Positions 27,765 to 38,412 of a stretch of 64,000 nt of DNA are shown in pieces. Origin of the DNA: Sulfuricurvum sp. (GTDB lineage Bacteria > Campylobacterota > Campylobacteria > Campylobacterales > Sulfurimonadaceae). The position numbers and the translations under genes are program-made. The stretch is taken from contig NZ_JAQTNN010000003.1 of the NCBI RefSeq assembly GCF_028713855.1, positions 186,001 to 250,000 of the forward strand, given 5' to 3'. The stretch's first letter is position 1. Each line of letters begins with the position of its first letter. The notes below the pieces were generated by a model. It made no database searches and was not told the DNA's origin. It was given only the letters and a program-made list of their open reading frames with translations.

Positions 27765-30316
27765 TATGCCAATTCCTTCGTCACATACGCCATTGCCGCT
27801 TCTTTGGCTTCAGCGATTTTCGTCACATCTTTTCCGCCTGCTTGAGCAAAGTCAGGACGTCCGCCTCCGCCTCCGCCGAGGATCGGTGCGATTGCTTTAA
27901 TCCAATCACCCGCTTTAATGTTAGTGTTTTTAGCACCCGCGGCGAGGAGAACTTTTTCCTCTTTAATTTGGAACAAAATCACCGCAACCGATTCATGAGC
28001 ATTTTTCAGTTCATCGATACGCTCTTTGATATCACCGGCTCCCAACTCAGAAACAACAACAGCCGTATTGCCGATCATTGTCACTTCAAGTTCCTCTTTA
28101 GCACTTGAAGCTAATGTGCTCATCTCATGCTTGAGAGTTTTAACCTGCTCTTTAAGACGCTCGATCCCTGCTAATACATCGCGATTTTTAACCGATGCTT
28201 CGACCTCTTCGAGAAGGTGACGCTGTGATTTAAAAAGATTGTACGCTGCATTCCCGCACACCGCTTCGATACGGCGTACACCTGCACTCACACCGCTCTC
28301 TTTGACGATAACAAAGGTTCCGATAGTTGCCGTATTATCGACGTGGATACCGCCGCAAAACTCAACCGATGCGCTTCCGAAGTTGACGACACGAACCGTA
28401 TCGCCGTATTTCTCACCGAACTGCGCTTTTGCACCGCTCTTTTTCGCTTCATCGATACTCATTTCTCGTGTCAACCCTTCCAATGCATGGAAGATATGAT
28501 AATTGACCCGTTCTTCGACCAAAGCGATCTCTTCATGAGACATCGCTTTAGGGTGGGAGAAGTCGAAACGAAGACGGTTGTGTTCTACCAATGACCCCGC
28601 TTGAGAGATATGTTCACCTAGTTGCTCATACAATGCCGCATGCAACAAGTGGGTTGCCGAGTGGTGTTTCGCGATTTCGTTACGCTCTGGATCAACACTT
28701 GCGCTCACTGTCTCACCGACATTCACTGTCTCTTTAACGTCGATATGCGAAAGATTTAAGCCGTGAAATTTTTTCGTTTCGGTTACAACAGCTTTATCTC
28801 CAAGCACTCCGGTATCACCGCATTGTCCGCCGCTTTCCGCATAAAACGGTGTCTCTTCGAGAAGTACCCAGCCGCTTTGGTGCGCATGAAGCTGATCAAC
28901 ACGCTCAAAATTTTCACCCAAAAGGGCTTGAATTTTTACCGGTGCTTTGGTGTAAGCATAACCGATAAAGGTGTTGACCCCGAATGTTTCGAGAAGGGTT
29001 TTGAAATCTCCCTCGACATGAGCATCCCCTGAACCTTTCCATGCCGCTTTTGCACGTTTGCGCTGTTCGCTCATCAACGTTTCGAACGTTTCCACATCAA
29101 GAGAGAGATTTTTCTCTTTCAACATGTCTTCGGTCAAATCGAGAGGGAATCCGAACGTATCGTAGAGTTTAAAGGCCACTTCACCGCTGAACGTCTCTTT
29201 CGTATTTTTGAGCTCTTCGTTGAAAAGTTCGATACCGGATGCGATCGTTTTAAAGAAACGCTCTTCTTCGAGCATGATTTGCTCTTTTAAAACCGCCAAT
29301 TTTTCAACGATATACGGGTATTGTTTTCCCATCAATTCGGCAACAGTATCGGCCACTTCAAACATAAACGGTTTGGTAAATCCGAGGAGGTACCCGTGAC
29401 GAACCGCGCGGCGAAGAATACGGCGAAGGACATAGCCACGCCCTTCATTTGAGAAGTTTGTCCCCTGTGCAAGGAGGAAAGTAGCCGTACGAATATGATC
29501 GGCAATAACACGGTACGATGCACCGCTCGCATAGGTATACGGTTTACCGATAAGAGCTTCTACTTTACGGATAATCGGCATAAACAAAGATGAATCGTAG
29601 TTGCTTAAAGCTCCTTCGAGTACAGCAGTTGCCCGTTCCAATCCCATTCCCGTATCGATAGAAGGTTTCGGCAACGGCTTCAACTCACCCTTAGTGTTAC
29701 GCTCATACTGCATAAATACAAGGTTCCAGATTTCGAGGAAACGGTCACCGTCTCCCCCCATGTAGTCTTCAGGCCCGTTGAAATGTTCCGCACCCTGATC
29801 GATGAAGATTTCCGAACACGGTCCGCACGGTCCGGTATCTCCCATCTGCCAGAAATTGTCTTTATCCCCAAGACGCATAATGCGATCTGCCGCAATATGC
29901 TTTTTCCAAATCGCTTCGGCTTCATCATCGCTTTCATGAACCGTTACCCACAGTTTCTCTGTCGGCAGTTTCATCACTTCGGTAACAAACTCCCACGCAT
30001 AGGCAATCGCTTCTTCTTTGAAATAATCGCCGAAACTGAAGTTTCCGAGCATTTCGAAAAACGTATGGTGGCGCGCCGTGTGACCGACGTTTTCGAGGTC
30101 ATTATGCTTGCCCCCTGCACGGATACAGGTTTGGGCACTGGTAGCACGCGGATTGGCAGGAATCGGGATATCACCCGTAAAGATCGACTTAAACGGAACC
30201 ATCCCCGCATTGGTAAAGAGCAAAGTTGCATCATCGGGAACGAGCGGAGAACTCGCGGCACGTTCGTGTTGTTTTGATTCGAAAAAGGCTAAAAAAGCTT
30301 CGCGGACATCCATCAT
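27764..30316 (-). CDS. alaS: Alanyl-tRNA synthetase
   Basis: The 850-residue enzyme is complete. It has the N-terminal aminoacylation domain ([40 protein letters not shown] in successive blocks, and [20 protein letters not shown]), the editing domain with [12 protein letters not shown], and [15 protein letters not shown] supplying the zinc Cys/His. A C-terminal DHHA1 domain with [15 protein letters not shown] ends the protein. It charges tRNA-Ala and clears mischarged Ser/Gly. Overlap with the CopD-like gene makes a two-gene unit. Confidence 0.97.
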   Translation of the reverse strand: MMDVREAFLAFFESKQHERAASSPLVPDDATLLFTNAGMVPFKSIFTGDIPIPANPRATSAQTCIRAGGKHNDLENVGHTARHHTFFEMLGNFSFGDYFKEEAIAYAWEFVTEVMKLPTEKLWVTVHESDDEAEAIWKKHIAADRIMRLGDKDNFWQMGDTGPCGPCSEIFIDQGAEHFNGPEDYMGGDGDRFLEIWNLVFMQYERNTKGELKPLPKPSIDTGMGLERATAVLEGALSNYDSSLFMPIIRKVEALIGKPYTYASGASYRVIADHIRTATFLLAQGTNFSNEGRGYVLRRILRRAVRHGYLLGFTKPFMFEVADTVAELMGKQYPYIVEKLAVLKEQIMLEEERFFKTIASGIELFNEELKNTKETFSGEVAFKLYDTFGFPLDLTEDMLKEKNLSLDVETFETLMSEQRKRAKAAWKGSGDAHVEGDFKTLLETFGVNTFIGYAYTKAPVKIQALLGENFERVDQLHAHQSGWVLLEETPFYAESGGQCGDTGVLGDKAVVTETKKFHGLNLSHIDVKETVNVGETVSASVDPERNEIAKHHSATHLLHAALYEQLGEHISQAGSLVEHNRLRFDFSHPKAMSHEEIALVEERVNYHIFHALEGLTREMSIDEAKKSGAKAQFGEKYGDTVRVVNFGSASVEFCGGIHVDNTATIGTFVIVKESGVSAGVRRIEAVCGNAAYNLFKSQRHLLEEVEASVKNRDVLAGIERLKEQVKTLKHEMSTLASSAKEELEVTMIGNTAVVVSELGAGDIKERIDELKNAHESVAVILFQIKEEKVLLAAGAKNTNIKAGDWIKAIAPILGGGGGGRPDFAQAGGKDVTKIAEAKEAAMAYVTKELA

Positions 30317-30386
30317 GGTTTACTCACAGTATTGGTAAAAATTGCGCGATTATAACGAAGATGGCGTTAAAGAGGAATTAGAAGAG

Positions 30387-30404
30387 TTCCCGCCTAAGCG
30401 GGAA
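30387..30404 (-). terminator. GC-rich hairpin between leuA and alaS
   Basis: TTCCCGC-CTAA-GCGGGAA is a perfect seven-pair hairpin just after the leuA stop on the minus strand. It lacks a clean T run, so it may be a weak terminator or a REP-type palindrome like those at 61.3-63.3 kb. Confidence 0.45.
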
Positions 30405-30416
30405 TAAAGTAAATGG

Positions 30417-32084
30417 TTACGAAAATGCCCGATTAAGGGCACTAAACATCGCTTTGATTGATGCGACAGTGATATCATTATCGCATCCAACCCCGAAAAA
30501 TTTCTCCATACTCTCCGTTTGGATCTCGATATAGGCGACCGCTTCCGCACTTGAGAGTTCACCTCGTGAATGTTCCGAGTACGATAAAATTTTAAAGCTG
30601 TGGGAATACTCCACCATCAACGCATTCTTGCACGCATCGATAGGACCGTTCCCAACCCCTTCGCTTCGGATCGTTTTGCCGTTGTGAGTGTATTCCAACA
30701 CACATTTGGCCGAGTGCTCTTTCGCACTCTCCGAGATTACCGAATAATCGACAAACTCGATGTCGTGCGGTTCGCCGAAATAGGTTTTCTCGAAAATCTC
30801 CAAAATCTCTTCGCTTGAGAGTTCGCGTCCCGCTTCATCCGTTACTTTTTGAACAATTGTTCCGATTTCAGGATGCATTTTCTTCGGCAACGAATAGCCG
30901 AATTTATCTTCAAGGACGTAGGCTACGCCCCCTTTGCCCGATTGGGAATTGATACGGATAATCCCCTCGTAGTTACGACCAACATCCTGCGGATCGATAG
31001 GGAGGTACGGCACTTCCCAAAAAGCATCGTCTTTGGCACGCTGATACGCCAACCCTTTGTTGATCGCGTCTTGGTGGGAGCCTGAAAATGCCGTGTAAAC
31101 GAGTTCTCCCACATACGGGTGACGCTCATGCGTTTTCATGTCGGTACACTCTTCGACGACACGTACAACGGTCTCCAAATCGCTGAAATCAAGTTCAGGA
31201 TCGACCCCTTGGGTGTACATGTTGAGTGCCAAGGTGATAATATCGACGTTTCCGGTGCGCTCGCCGTTGGAAAGCAACGTCCCCTCGACACGATCCGCTC
31301 CTGCCAGCAACGCCAATTCCGTCGCCGCGACCGAGGTTCCACGGTCATTGTGGGTATGGGTCGAGATCAACACATGTTCACGGTTGGTCAAATGTCGACT
31401 CATCCACTCGATCTGATCGGCATAAACGTTCGGCGTCGCCATCTCGACGGTTGCGGGGAGGTTGATCACCACTTTTCGTGTTGCGCTGATTTCCCAACGA
31501 TCCGTTACGGCGTTACAGATACGAGCGGCAAATTCGAGTTCCGTCCCCGTAAAACTCTCAGGAGAGTACTCGAGCATGATCTCGCCGTCATGTTTAGCAG
31601 CGCGAGCTTTGACCATATCGACCCCCTCCATAGCGAGGGCGATAATCTCGTCTTGCTCTTTGCCGAACACGATTTTACGCTGTGCAACGGAAGTAGAGTT
31701 GTACAAATGGACAATAGCTTTTTTGACCCCTGCAAGTGCTTCAAACGTTTTATCGATCAAATGTTCACGCGCTTGGACGAGGACTTGAACCGTCACATCA
31801 TCGGGAATCAATTTTTGCTCCACAAGGGTGCGTAAAAAGTCAAATTCGACCTTCGATGCGGAAGGAAATCCCACCTCGATAGTTTTAAATCCGAGTTTCA
31901 GCAAGAGGGAGAAGAGATTAAGTTTTTGATCCAAATTCATCGGGGTGATCAACGCTTGGTTTCCGTCGCGAAGATCGACACTGCACCAAATAGGGGCGTG
32001 CGTGATGGTTTTGGACGGCCAAGTTCTATTTGGCAAATCAACTTGTGGATACGGGCGATATTTGCCCACGGATGCGTGTTTCAT
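30417..32084 (-). CDS. leuA: 2-isopropylmalate synthase (long LeuA form)
   Basis: The 555-residue enzyme starts with the YRPYPQVDLPNRTWPSK leader typical of the fungal/actinobacterial-type LeuA. Catalytic blocks are CSVDLRDGNQAL and HTHNDRGTSVA (metal-binding His), with GGKGGVAY-type QSGKGGVAYVLE near the C-terminus and a terminal regulatory domain that binds leucine for feedback. It condenses acetyl-CoA with 2-oxoisovalerate in leucine synthesis. It stands alone, divergent from the pilus array, with a structured 5' leader. Confidence 0.95.
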   Translation of the reverse strand: MKHASVGKYRPYPQVDLPNRTWPSKTITHAPIWCSVDLRDGNQALITPMNLDQKLNLFSLLLKLGFKTIEVGFPSASKVEFDFLRTLVEQKLIPDDVTVQVLVQAREHLIDKTFEALAGVKKAIVHLYNSTSVAQRKIVFGKEQDEIIALAMEGVDMVKARAAKHDGEIMLEYSPESFTGTELEFAARICNAVTDRWEISATRKVVINLPATVEMATPNVYADQIEWMSRHLTNREHVLISTHTHNDRGTSVAATELALLAGADRVEGTLLSNGERTGNVDIITLALNMYTQGVDPELDFSDLETVVRVVEECTDMKTHERHPYVGELVYTAFSGSHQDAINKGLAYQRAKDDAFWEVPYLPIDPQDVGRNYEGIIRINSQSGKGGVAYVLEDKFGYSLPKKMHPEIGTIVQKVTDEAGRELSSEEILEIFEKTYFGEPHDIEFVDYSVISESAKEHSAKCVLEYTHNGKTIRSEGVGNGPIDACKNALMVEYSHSFKILSYSEHSRGELSSAEAVAYIEIQTESMEKFFGVGCDNDITVASIKAMFSALNRAFS

Positions 32085-32114
32085 ACAAAAATCCTTTAAA
32101 AAATCTCTCTTCTC

Positions 32115-32144
32115 ACCCCAAAGGGGTTCTCGTGCCCTATAGGG
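32115..32144 (-). other. Inverted repeats in the leuA 5' leader
   Basis: ACCCC-AAA-GGGGT (32115-32127) and CCCTATAGGG (32135-32144) lie within the roughly 90-base leader of leuA. They could form hairpins in the mRNA. I found no leader peptide with leucine codons. Confidence 0.45.
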
Positions 32145-32177
32145 TATTGCTCTTGCTGAGGGCGAATGAGTGGCGTG

Positions 32178-32186
32178 ATTATAGCA
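32178..32186 (-). promoter_or_regulatory. Probable leuA extended -10 promoter
   Basis: On the minus strand TGCTATAAT is a consensus extended -10 about 95 bases before the leuA ATG. No clear -35 is seen. Confidence 0.5.
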
Positions 32187-32224
32187 AAAAGGGCTTTTAT
32201 CTGTATTATTGAGTCAATTTGTAT

Positions 32225-32230
32225 TATAAT
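32225..32230 (+). promoter_or_regulatory. Possible -10 box of the pilus array
   Basis: TATAAT lies 28 bases before the ATG of the giant gene, in an AT-rich stretch with no good -35. It is the only plausible promoter for the 16 kb array that I see. Confidence 0.35.
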
Positions 32231-32257
32231 AATATCAGTTTGGAGAAAGGGGAGTGA

Positions 32258-35200
32258 ATGTATCTAAAAATTATTTTTTTTACCCTTCTGTTTGCTTTTA
32301 ATCTTCTCCGTGCCGCAACTCTTAGTTTAGAGAGTGGCTCTGTCACCATCGATAATTCAGAAAATGCCGCTACATGTAAAAGTTTCCGCCAAACCTATGC
32401 CGTTCCTCCCGTTGTTTATGTAATGATGGATGACAGCGGAAATAACAATGCCATTATAAAACTTACCAACGTGACCACAACACAATTTTGTGCTAAAGTC
32501 ATGGAAACAATTTTTGAAGACGGCCCTCACGTCAGTGTTCCGGCTTATTATGTCGCAATTCCTCAGGGAGTATACCGCCTACCTGATGGTACCAAAGTCG
32601 AAGCCGGTATCAAAACCATTTCCAATGTCGTCAACGATGATCGGATATCCAACAGTTGGACTACACTCACATTTAATCATGCCTACAGCCAACCCCCTTC
32701 GGTTATTACCCAATTACAGACCTTAAATAATGAATTACCTGCCGGAAACACCCCTACAGGCAGAGGAACGACCAATAATGCCATCTCCCTTCCATGGGTT
32801 ACCGAAACTGTCAACAACATCACCTCCTCTTCGGCTCAAATCGCATTAGATAAAAGCCATATTATTGAAACTGGTTTATCGATAACTCAAGGCGAGAAAG
32901 TAGGATACTTTGTTATTGAAAGTAATAAATTCGGAAGTTTTACCGCCACCGATACAGGGACAAATCCCGTTTATTATCAAACCTTTTTAAGTGGAAATGT
33001 TTTTGGAGGATACGATCAAACCTGCCAAAGCGTATCAATCAATAATGCTTTTCCTACCTCCGGCTATCTTTTTATTGCTTCCAAAGCGATCAATAATGCC
33101 TCCTATGGTGGTTGGTTTCGTAAATGTGCCGAAACCAGTCGTAAAATAGGTTTACTTATCGACAGTAAACGAGCCAAAGGTTCAGGAAAAGTTTCAGGTC
33201 AAAAGTGGGCAACTAGTGCATCTCCTGATTACGGTTTATCAACCCGCAACCATCCGGCAGCACCCGCTTCAATCGCCGTATTCAGCCGTTCGTTTGATCT
33301 CAGCCGTGTCGTCAACGACGCTAATCTCAGCGTCAACGCTTTAGTACAACCTTCAACCGTCATAGAGTCAGGATCACTTACTATGGATGTAAACGTCTCC
33401 AATAAAGGACCCGATTCTGCTCCCAATACGGTTCTTTCGCTTTCGCTTCCGAGTGGAATGACCTTTCAGCAAATTACCAGCGGAGGAGCAAATTGGAGCT
33501 GTGCACAAAATTCCAATGCACTGGATTGTAATCTGACAAGCGGCGCATTAGCTGCTAATACTACCAGTATGCTATCGCTAAAATTTTCAGCGCCCTCTAT
33601 CGCCAATTTTTATACCGTAAACGTCTCTGCCGCATCGGATGGGCTTGATGATGACGGAGCCGGTACAACCGCACAGTTTCAAGTCTATAATTTACTCGTC
33701 GATGATGATAAAGCTGAATGTCCCACTGCATCGTTTACAACTATCTCATCTGCGCTAAATATGGCACATTCAGGAGATACACTCCGGATCTGTAAGGGTA
33801 CCTATACGGAAAATGTTGCCGTCAACGTCAATGATATCAATATCACGTCCAACTCCGGTATTGCAACAGACGTTATCGTCAAAGGGAGCAACAGCAACGC
33901 CTTTACCGTCAATAAATCTAATGTGGGTATCAAAAATCTCTCTATAGTTCAAAATGTTTCCAATTCACGTGCCGTTCTCGCAGACAATGCCGCCAATCTG
34001 ACACTTGACAACCTCGTCATCAGTTATACAAACGGCAGCAATGAAGCGATCAAATTGCAAAACAGTTCGACAACGCCGATTTTAAAAAATATCACGATCA
34101 CTTCTGATCAATCCGGTATTAAAATGGACGGAGCAAACAGCTTTGCCCTTACCAATCTCAACATCACTGCCGGAAGTAACGGCGGAAATTACGGCATATA
34201 CGGTTGGAATATCAATACCGCATCTTCTCTTTCTCAAATCACTGTACAAAGCGGAGACAATGCTATTCAAGTTGTATCAAGTCAAAAAGTCACCATGACC
34301 GATATCAATGCCAACAGTTCAGTCGCACGGGCAATCTATATCCCGAACGGAACATTTTCACTCGGGGTAAGTACCTGGGCTTCCAACACCCTTGCGGCTC
34401 AAATGATAGCACTCCAAGGAGACAGCGCCGGAGCGTTTAGCGTACAAAACACCAATGCATCCAGTACAACCGATACAGTTATGAAATTTAGCAATGTAGG
34501 GAGCAATACCTTTACCTTTACCGACAATAACATTACCGGAAACAGTGCGAACAGTTACGGTGTATACATTGACGGCGGCGGCAGTGCTTCGATCATACAA
34601 CGCAACATTATTAGAAATGCGACAACGAATCAGGGACTTCGTTTACTCAATAATCCCACTTTCAGTTCCAAAATCTCCAATAACTGTTTTATGAATAACC
34701 TTACCCACAATGCAAACGTCTCTAATTCCGGAAATTCTCAATTTAACGGAAACTTTTGGGGAAATACTTCCGGGATAGCTGTAACACCTGATTACACTGA
34801 TACCAATGCACTCAGTTATTGTCCATTAACCTCTACTACTGTTCTTATAGCCGATTATCATTTCGATGAATGTACTTGGAACGGCACAAACGCAGAGGTC
34901 AAAGACATCAGCGGTAACAATCTACATGGTACTGCTCAGGGGAGTGCACAAACTTCTCTTAATGGCATTATCGACCATGCCGGTAACTTTAATAACAGTG
35001 CCAGTAATACGGATGCCATCATTATCCCTGACTCTGATTTACTAAGCCCTCATACAGGAACAAATGGAGAAATAACGATTAGTGCATGGGTAAAACTCAA
35101 TTCCTATCCAACATCTGCCCTTCAGGGGAGAATCCCGATTGTTGCCAAAGGTGATAACAACAACTGGGAATATGCTCTATATGTTTACCAAGATCATAAA

Positions 35201-37786
35201 GCCGGATTTTCTGTATGGCAAAGCAGTGGAAGCAGTTATATGGAAATTTCAGGTGGAAGCCTATCTTTGAATACCTGGTACCACATCACCGGCGTTCTGA
35301 AAAAAGGAGTTTTCGAGAGAGTTTATGTTAATGGAGCAGTGGTTGCCGAATCAACAAGCGGATTCAGTGGAAGCACTACCAATGGAACTTCGCCCCTTTA
35401 TGTCGCAAGAAGAGGCTCCGGTAATAATTATCTCAATGGGTATGTTGATGAAGTTAAAATTTTTCCTAACGCATTATCTTCCGCGCAAATATCCGCAATC
35501 GAAAATAATGAAAGTATGGGCAATAATTACGACGGCACAGCACGTACAGCCTCATGCTGTTGTATACCAACCGGAGGCAATCTTATCGCCAATCCAAGTT
35601 TTGAAACACTTTGTAATTCAAATATCCTGACTGCATTCGGGAATGTAGCAGGCGGTACCGTAAATTCACGTAGCGGCTTATGTGGATGGGATGTGGCTTA
35701 CTCATTAGAAACATGGGAAAACACTACTTCTCCGGCAGCTAGCAACGGTACTATCTTTACTGAAATCGACGGTAATGGAGGTCAGGTTGACAAAATATGG
35801 CAAACGCTCAATACAGCTGCAGGAACAAACTACATCATTTCGTTTGATTACCGAAAACGGGACACTTCCCATAGCGATTTCATAATCGCCAAATGGAACG
35901 ACGTTGCAATGACGCAAGTAGAAGGAAATACTGCCGGATGGCAAACCGCGCAAATACAAGTCACCGGAACTGCCGGAACGGATAAAATCTCTTTTGAAGA
36001 ACCTTCAACTTCCGATGACGGATACGGGAGCTGGATTGATAATATCCGTGTTGAGCAAGGGGCACTAGCCACCGACTGTACCTCATTCAAATACGAACCT
36101 TACCACAGTTACAATGCAAGTCTATCTCCTTCTTATCGACTTCAAACCCGTATTACAAATCAACCTTTTGACGTGAATGTAACCGTGGCCTGTGCTGATA
36201 GCGGCACTATTCCCTCACGAAAAATCAAGAATATTTATGCTATCGATGCCTTAGCCACCTCATGTAACGCTGTTACTCCAAAATTATTCACACTCCTTTC
36301 AAACGGAGCATATGATATCAACGAAACCAGCAGAGTCATTACTATTCCTAATCTAAACATCACCAAAGCCTATTCCAATATTAAATTTATGCTTGAAACC
36401 AATGCCAGTGAATTCAACTGCTCTAGCGATAGCTTCGCCATTCGCCCACCTTCATTTAGTATTACCTCACCGACAACATCAGCCAAAGCTGCTAATTTTA
36501 CTTTACAAATCTCTGCAAACAATAGCGGAACCGGATACCATGGAACAGCAAATGTGACGACGGGACTTCAAGCACCAAATCCAAACTGTCCTGTATCAAG
36601 CGGATTTTTAAAATCAAGTATAAGTCCAACTGAGCCACTCTCACTTATCTTTCAAAACGACAGTAATTCATCAACAGCAAAAGCAACCGATGTTGGAACA
36701 ATTTACCTCAATACAAAAGATACAACATGGACGGCTATAGACCAAAGCAATGATTGTATCGTTGATAGCAACACCACCATAATGAACACTCAGGGGCTAC
36801 TTGGATGTAACATTGAAAACAATCTCTCATTGAGCATTACACCGGATCATTTTGACGTCAATGCAACCCTTTCAGATTTCGGTGGAGGATTTACCTACCT
36901 CTCAAATGATCTCAATATGTCTGCACAACTCGGCCTCATCATCACGGCTGAAAATGACGAAAATGCCACCACCCAAAACTATACCGCCGGATGTTATTCT
37001 AAAGATACGACAGTTACACTTCCACACTCTGATGTTCCTGATCCTCTCACCAAAATTCTCTATTCTGAAGCGTTAAGTGGCGTAAATTCCAATGTTATCA
37101 AAAGCAATCCGTGGATATTAACCTTCAATAGCGGATTATTTAACAGTGGTTCCGTAGCCCCTAATATAGACCTTAATTTTGATCGAAACGAGACGAAACC
37201 TCTAAACCCGTTCAATTTTACCGTTACTTCAGCCACAGCTACCGATCCAGATGCTACGGGGACAGGCACACCGCTGGGGACAGCTCAATTTATCTATGGC
37301 CGTGTCCGTGCATACGATATTGCTACCAATATTTCACCTGTTGATGTTCCTGTAGAATTTGAAGTCTACAGCACCACCGCCAGTGGCTTTGTCAACGGTA
37401 TGCCTCAAAATGTTCTTCACTGGTATCGTAACCTCAATCACGACGCCGCCAATCAGGGAAACGTCATGCAGGGAGGTTTTAGCTCGGGAACCGTGAACAG
37501 CAATGTAAATGTTTCCGCCGCACCTCAAGAAGGTGTACAAATCGTGACAATTACCTCTACAACCGATCAAACCGTCCATTTGGACATTAGCAAGTGGCTA
37601 TGGTATTCTTCGAACTACGGTTATCTCTACTCAGGTACATGTACTCAACATCCATGTTTTAAATATGACTATACCGATGCTTCTACCGGAGTCAACGGAG
37701 TGAACAGCGGCACCTTTAAAGGAAGTGATTTCCAGATGGCACCGGCTAAAAATATCACCAATAAAGGGGTAAAAATCTTTCGATGA
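32258..37786 (+). CDS. Giant secreted multi-domain adhesin-like protein, MshQ position
   Basis: The 1842-residue protein has a signal peptide (1-19). A lectin-like N-terminal region (20-350, with repeated Cys) leads to a DUF11-type beta-sandwich (about 350-478: VNVSNKGPDSAPNTVLSLSLP). A right-handed beta-helix follows (about 478-860, opening FTTISSALNMAHSGDTLRIC, rich in Asn-containing rungs), then a LamG/concanavalin-like domain (about 862-1090: HFDECTWNG, ITISAWVKL, WYHITGVLKKG). A carbohydrate-binding-like module with NLIANPSFETLC spans about 1100-1270. The C-terminal 570 residues resemble MshQ only in position and style. No C-terminal anchor or beta-barrel is seen. The ATGA overlap with the first prepilin gene ties it to the pilus array; a tip adhesin is the natural inference. 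Confidence 0.75.
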   Translation: MYLKIIFFTLLFAFNLLRAATLSLESGSVTIDNSENAATCKSFRQTYAVPPVVYVMMDDSGNNNAIIKLTNVTTTQFCAKVMETIFEDGPHVSVPAYYVAIPQGVYRLPDGTKVEAGIKTISNVVNDDRISNSWTTLTFNHAYSQPPSVITQLQTLNNELPAGNTPTGRGTTNNAISLPWVTETVNNITSSSAQIALDKSHIIETGLSITQGEKVGYFVIESNKFGSFTATDTGTNPVYYQTFLSGNVFGGYDQTCQSVSINNAFPTSGYLFIASKAINNASYGGWFRKCAETSRKIGLLIDSKRAKGSGKVSGQKWATSASPDYGLSTRNHPAAPASIAVFSRSFDLSRVVNDANLSVNALVQPSTVIESGSLTMDVNVSNKGPDSAPNTVLSLSLPSGMTFQQITSGGANWSCAQNSNALDCNLTSGALAANTTSMLSLKFSAPSIANFYTVNVSAASDGLDDDGAGTTAQFQVYNLLVDDDKAECPTASFTTISSALNMAHSGDTLRICKGTYTENVAVNVNDINITSNSGIATDVIVKGSNSNAFTVNKSNVGIKNLSIVQNVSNSRAVLADNAANLTLDNLVISYTNGSNEAIKLQNSSTTPILKNITITSDQSGIKMDGANSFALTNLNITAGSNGGNYGIYGWNINTASSLSQITVQSGDNAIQVVSSQKVTMTDINANSSVARAIYIPNGTFSLGVSTWASNTLAAQMIALQGDSAGAFSVQNTNASSTTDTVMKFSNVGSNTFTFTDNNITGNSANSYGVYIDGGGSASIIQRNIIRNATTNQGLRLLNNPTFSSKISNNCFMNNLTHNANVSNSGNSQFNGNFWGNTSGIAVTPDYTDTNALSYCPLTSTTVLIADYHFDECTWNGTNAEVKDISGNNLHGTAQGSAQTSLNGIIDHAGNFNNSASNTDAIIIPDSDLLSPHTGTNGEITISAWVKLNSYPTSALQGRIPIVAKGDNNNWEYALYVYQDHKAGFSVWQSSGSSYMEISGGSLSLNTWYHITGVLKKGVFERVYVNGAVVAESTSGFSGSTTNGTSPLYVARRGSGNNYLNGYVDEVKIFPNALSSAQISAIENNESMGNNYDGTARTASCCCIPTGGNLIANPSFETLCNSNILTAFGNVAGGTVNSRSGLCGWDVAYSLETWENTTSPAASNGTIFTEIDGNGGQVDKIWQTLNTAAGTNYIISFDYRKRDTSHSDFIIAKWNDVAMTQVEGNTAGWQTAQIQVTGTAGTDKISFEEPSTSDDGYGSWIDNIRVEQGALATDCTSFKYEPYHSYNASLSPSYRLQTRITNQPFDVNVTVACADSGTIPSRKIKNIYAIDALATSCNAVTPKLFTLLSNGAYDINETSRVITIPNLNITKAYSNIKFMLETNASEFNCSSDSFAIRPPSFSITSPTTSAKAANFTLQISANNSGTGYHGTANVTTGLQAPNPNCPVSSGFLKSSISPTEPLSLIFQNDSNSSTAKATDVGTIYLNTKDTTWTAIDQSNDCIVDSNTTIMNTQGLLGCNIENNLSLSITPDHFDVNATLSDFGGGFTYLSNDLNMSAQLGLIITAENDENATTQNYTAGCYSKDTTVTLPHSDVPDPLTKILYSEALSGVNSNVIKSNPWILTFNSGLFNSGSVAPNIDLNFDRNETKPLNPFNFTVTSATATDPDATGTGTPLGTAQFIYGRVRAYDIATNISPVDVPVEFEVYSTTASGFVNGMPQNVLHWYRNLNHDAANQGNVMQGGFSSGTVNSNVNVSAAPQEGVQIVTITSTTDQTVHLDISKWLWYSSNYGYLYSGTCTQHPCFKYDYTDASTGVNGVNSGTFKGSDFQMAPAKNITNKGVKIFR

Positions 37787-38412
37787 GAAATGGTCTAACC
37801 CTGATTGAGCTGATATTGTCGATGGTGATCATCGGAATCGTCTTTACTGTCATTCCAAGATTAGTCATGTCAATGAATCAAAGCACTCAAACAACGATCA
37901 AAGAAGAGGCGATGTACAACGCCATGGCGCAGATAGGGATGATCCTAAATCTTCCGTGGGATAACAATAATACTCAAAATCCTCAAATCCTGACCGTCAA
38001 TGCCGGCGATGCAGGGTATGATTGTAACACGACCAGCGGCTACCGCATCGGCGGATTTGTGGGTGGACGCAACTGTATCGGAACAGGAACATACAGTGCC
38101 ACTCTCCCCGCTAATTTTAAAGTAGATACCCCCTCCAACGATATTGATGATTTTGATGGCAATATTACGGTAGTTACCGGTGGATGCGACAATACACCTA
38201 AATACAATATCGGAACAACCGTAATCTATTCTCCTGATAACGGTTTAGGCACGGCAGCTGGAACCACAAATACAAAAACCGTTGAAGTGAAAGTAGGCTA
38301 TAACAGCGCCAACAAATTATACGATCCAAGCAAAAAAAACTGCATCACTGATTTAAACTACACTTCTTACAACATAGGACACGTTCAAATCAACTCACGG
38401 AATTGGAACTGA
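37783..38412 (+). CDS. Type IV prepilin-like protein 1
   Basis: The 209-residue protein has a canonical prepilin leader: MRNG then LTLIELILSMVIIGIVFTVI, with Gly at -1 and Glu at +5 of the mature form and a hydrophobic N-terminal helix. A globular domain with several Cys follows (GYDCNTTSGYRIGG, GGRNCIGTGTY, KKNCITDL). The size suits a minor pilin in the MshD/MshO class. It overlaps the giant gene by four bases and the next prepilin by one base. Confidence 0.85.
   Translation: MRNGLTLIELILSMVIIGIVFTVIPRLVMSMNQSTQTTIKEEAMYNAMAQIGMILNLPWDNNNTQNPQILTVNAGDAGYDCNTTSGYRIGGFVGGRNCIGTGTYSATLPANFKVDTPSNDIDDFDGNITVVTGGCDNTPKYNIGTTVIYSPDNGLGTAAGTTNTKTVEVKVGYNSANKLYDPSKKNCITDLNYTSYNIGHVQINSRNWN

Noticed and set aside
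29783-30277. 164-codon open frame antisense to alaS
   Set aside because: Shadow frame inside the conserved alaS catalytic domain.
31119-31835. 238-codon open frame antisense to leuA
   Set aside because: It mirrors leuA codon periodicity, has no ribosome site and no recognisable protein; leuA is certain.
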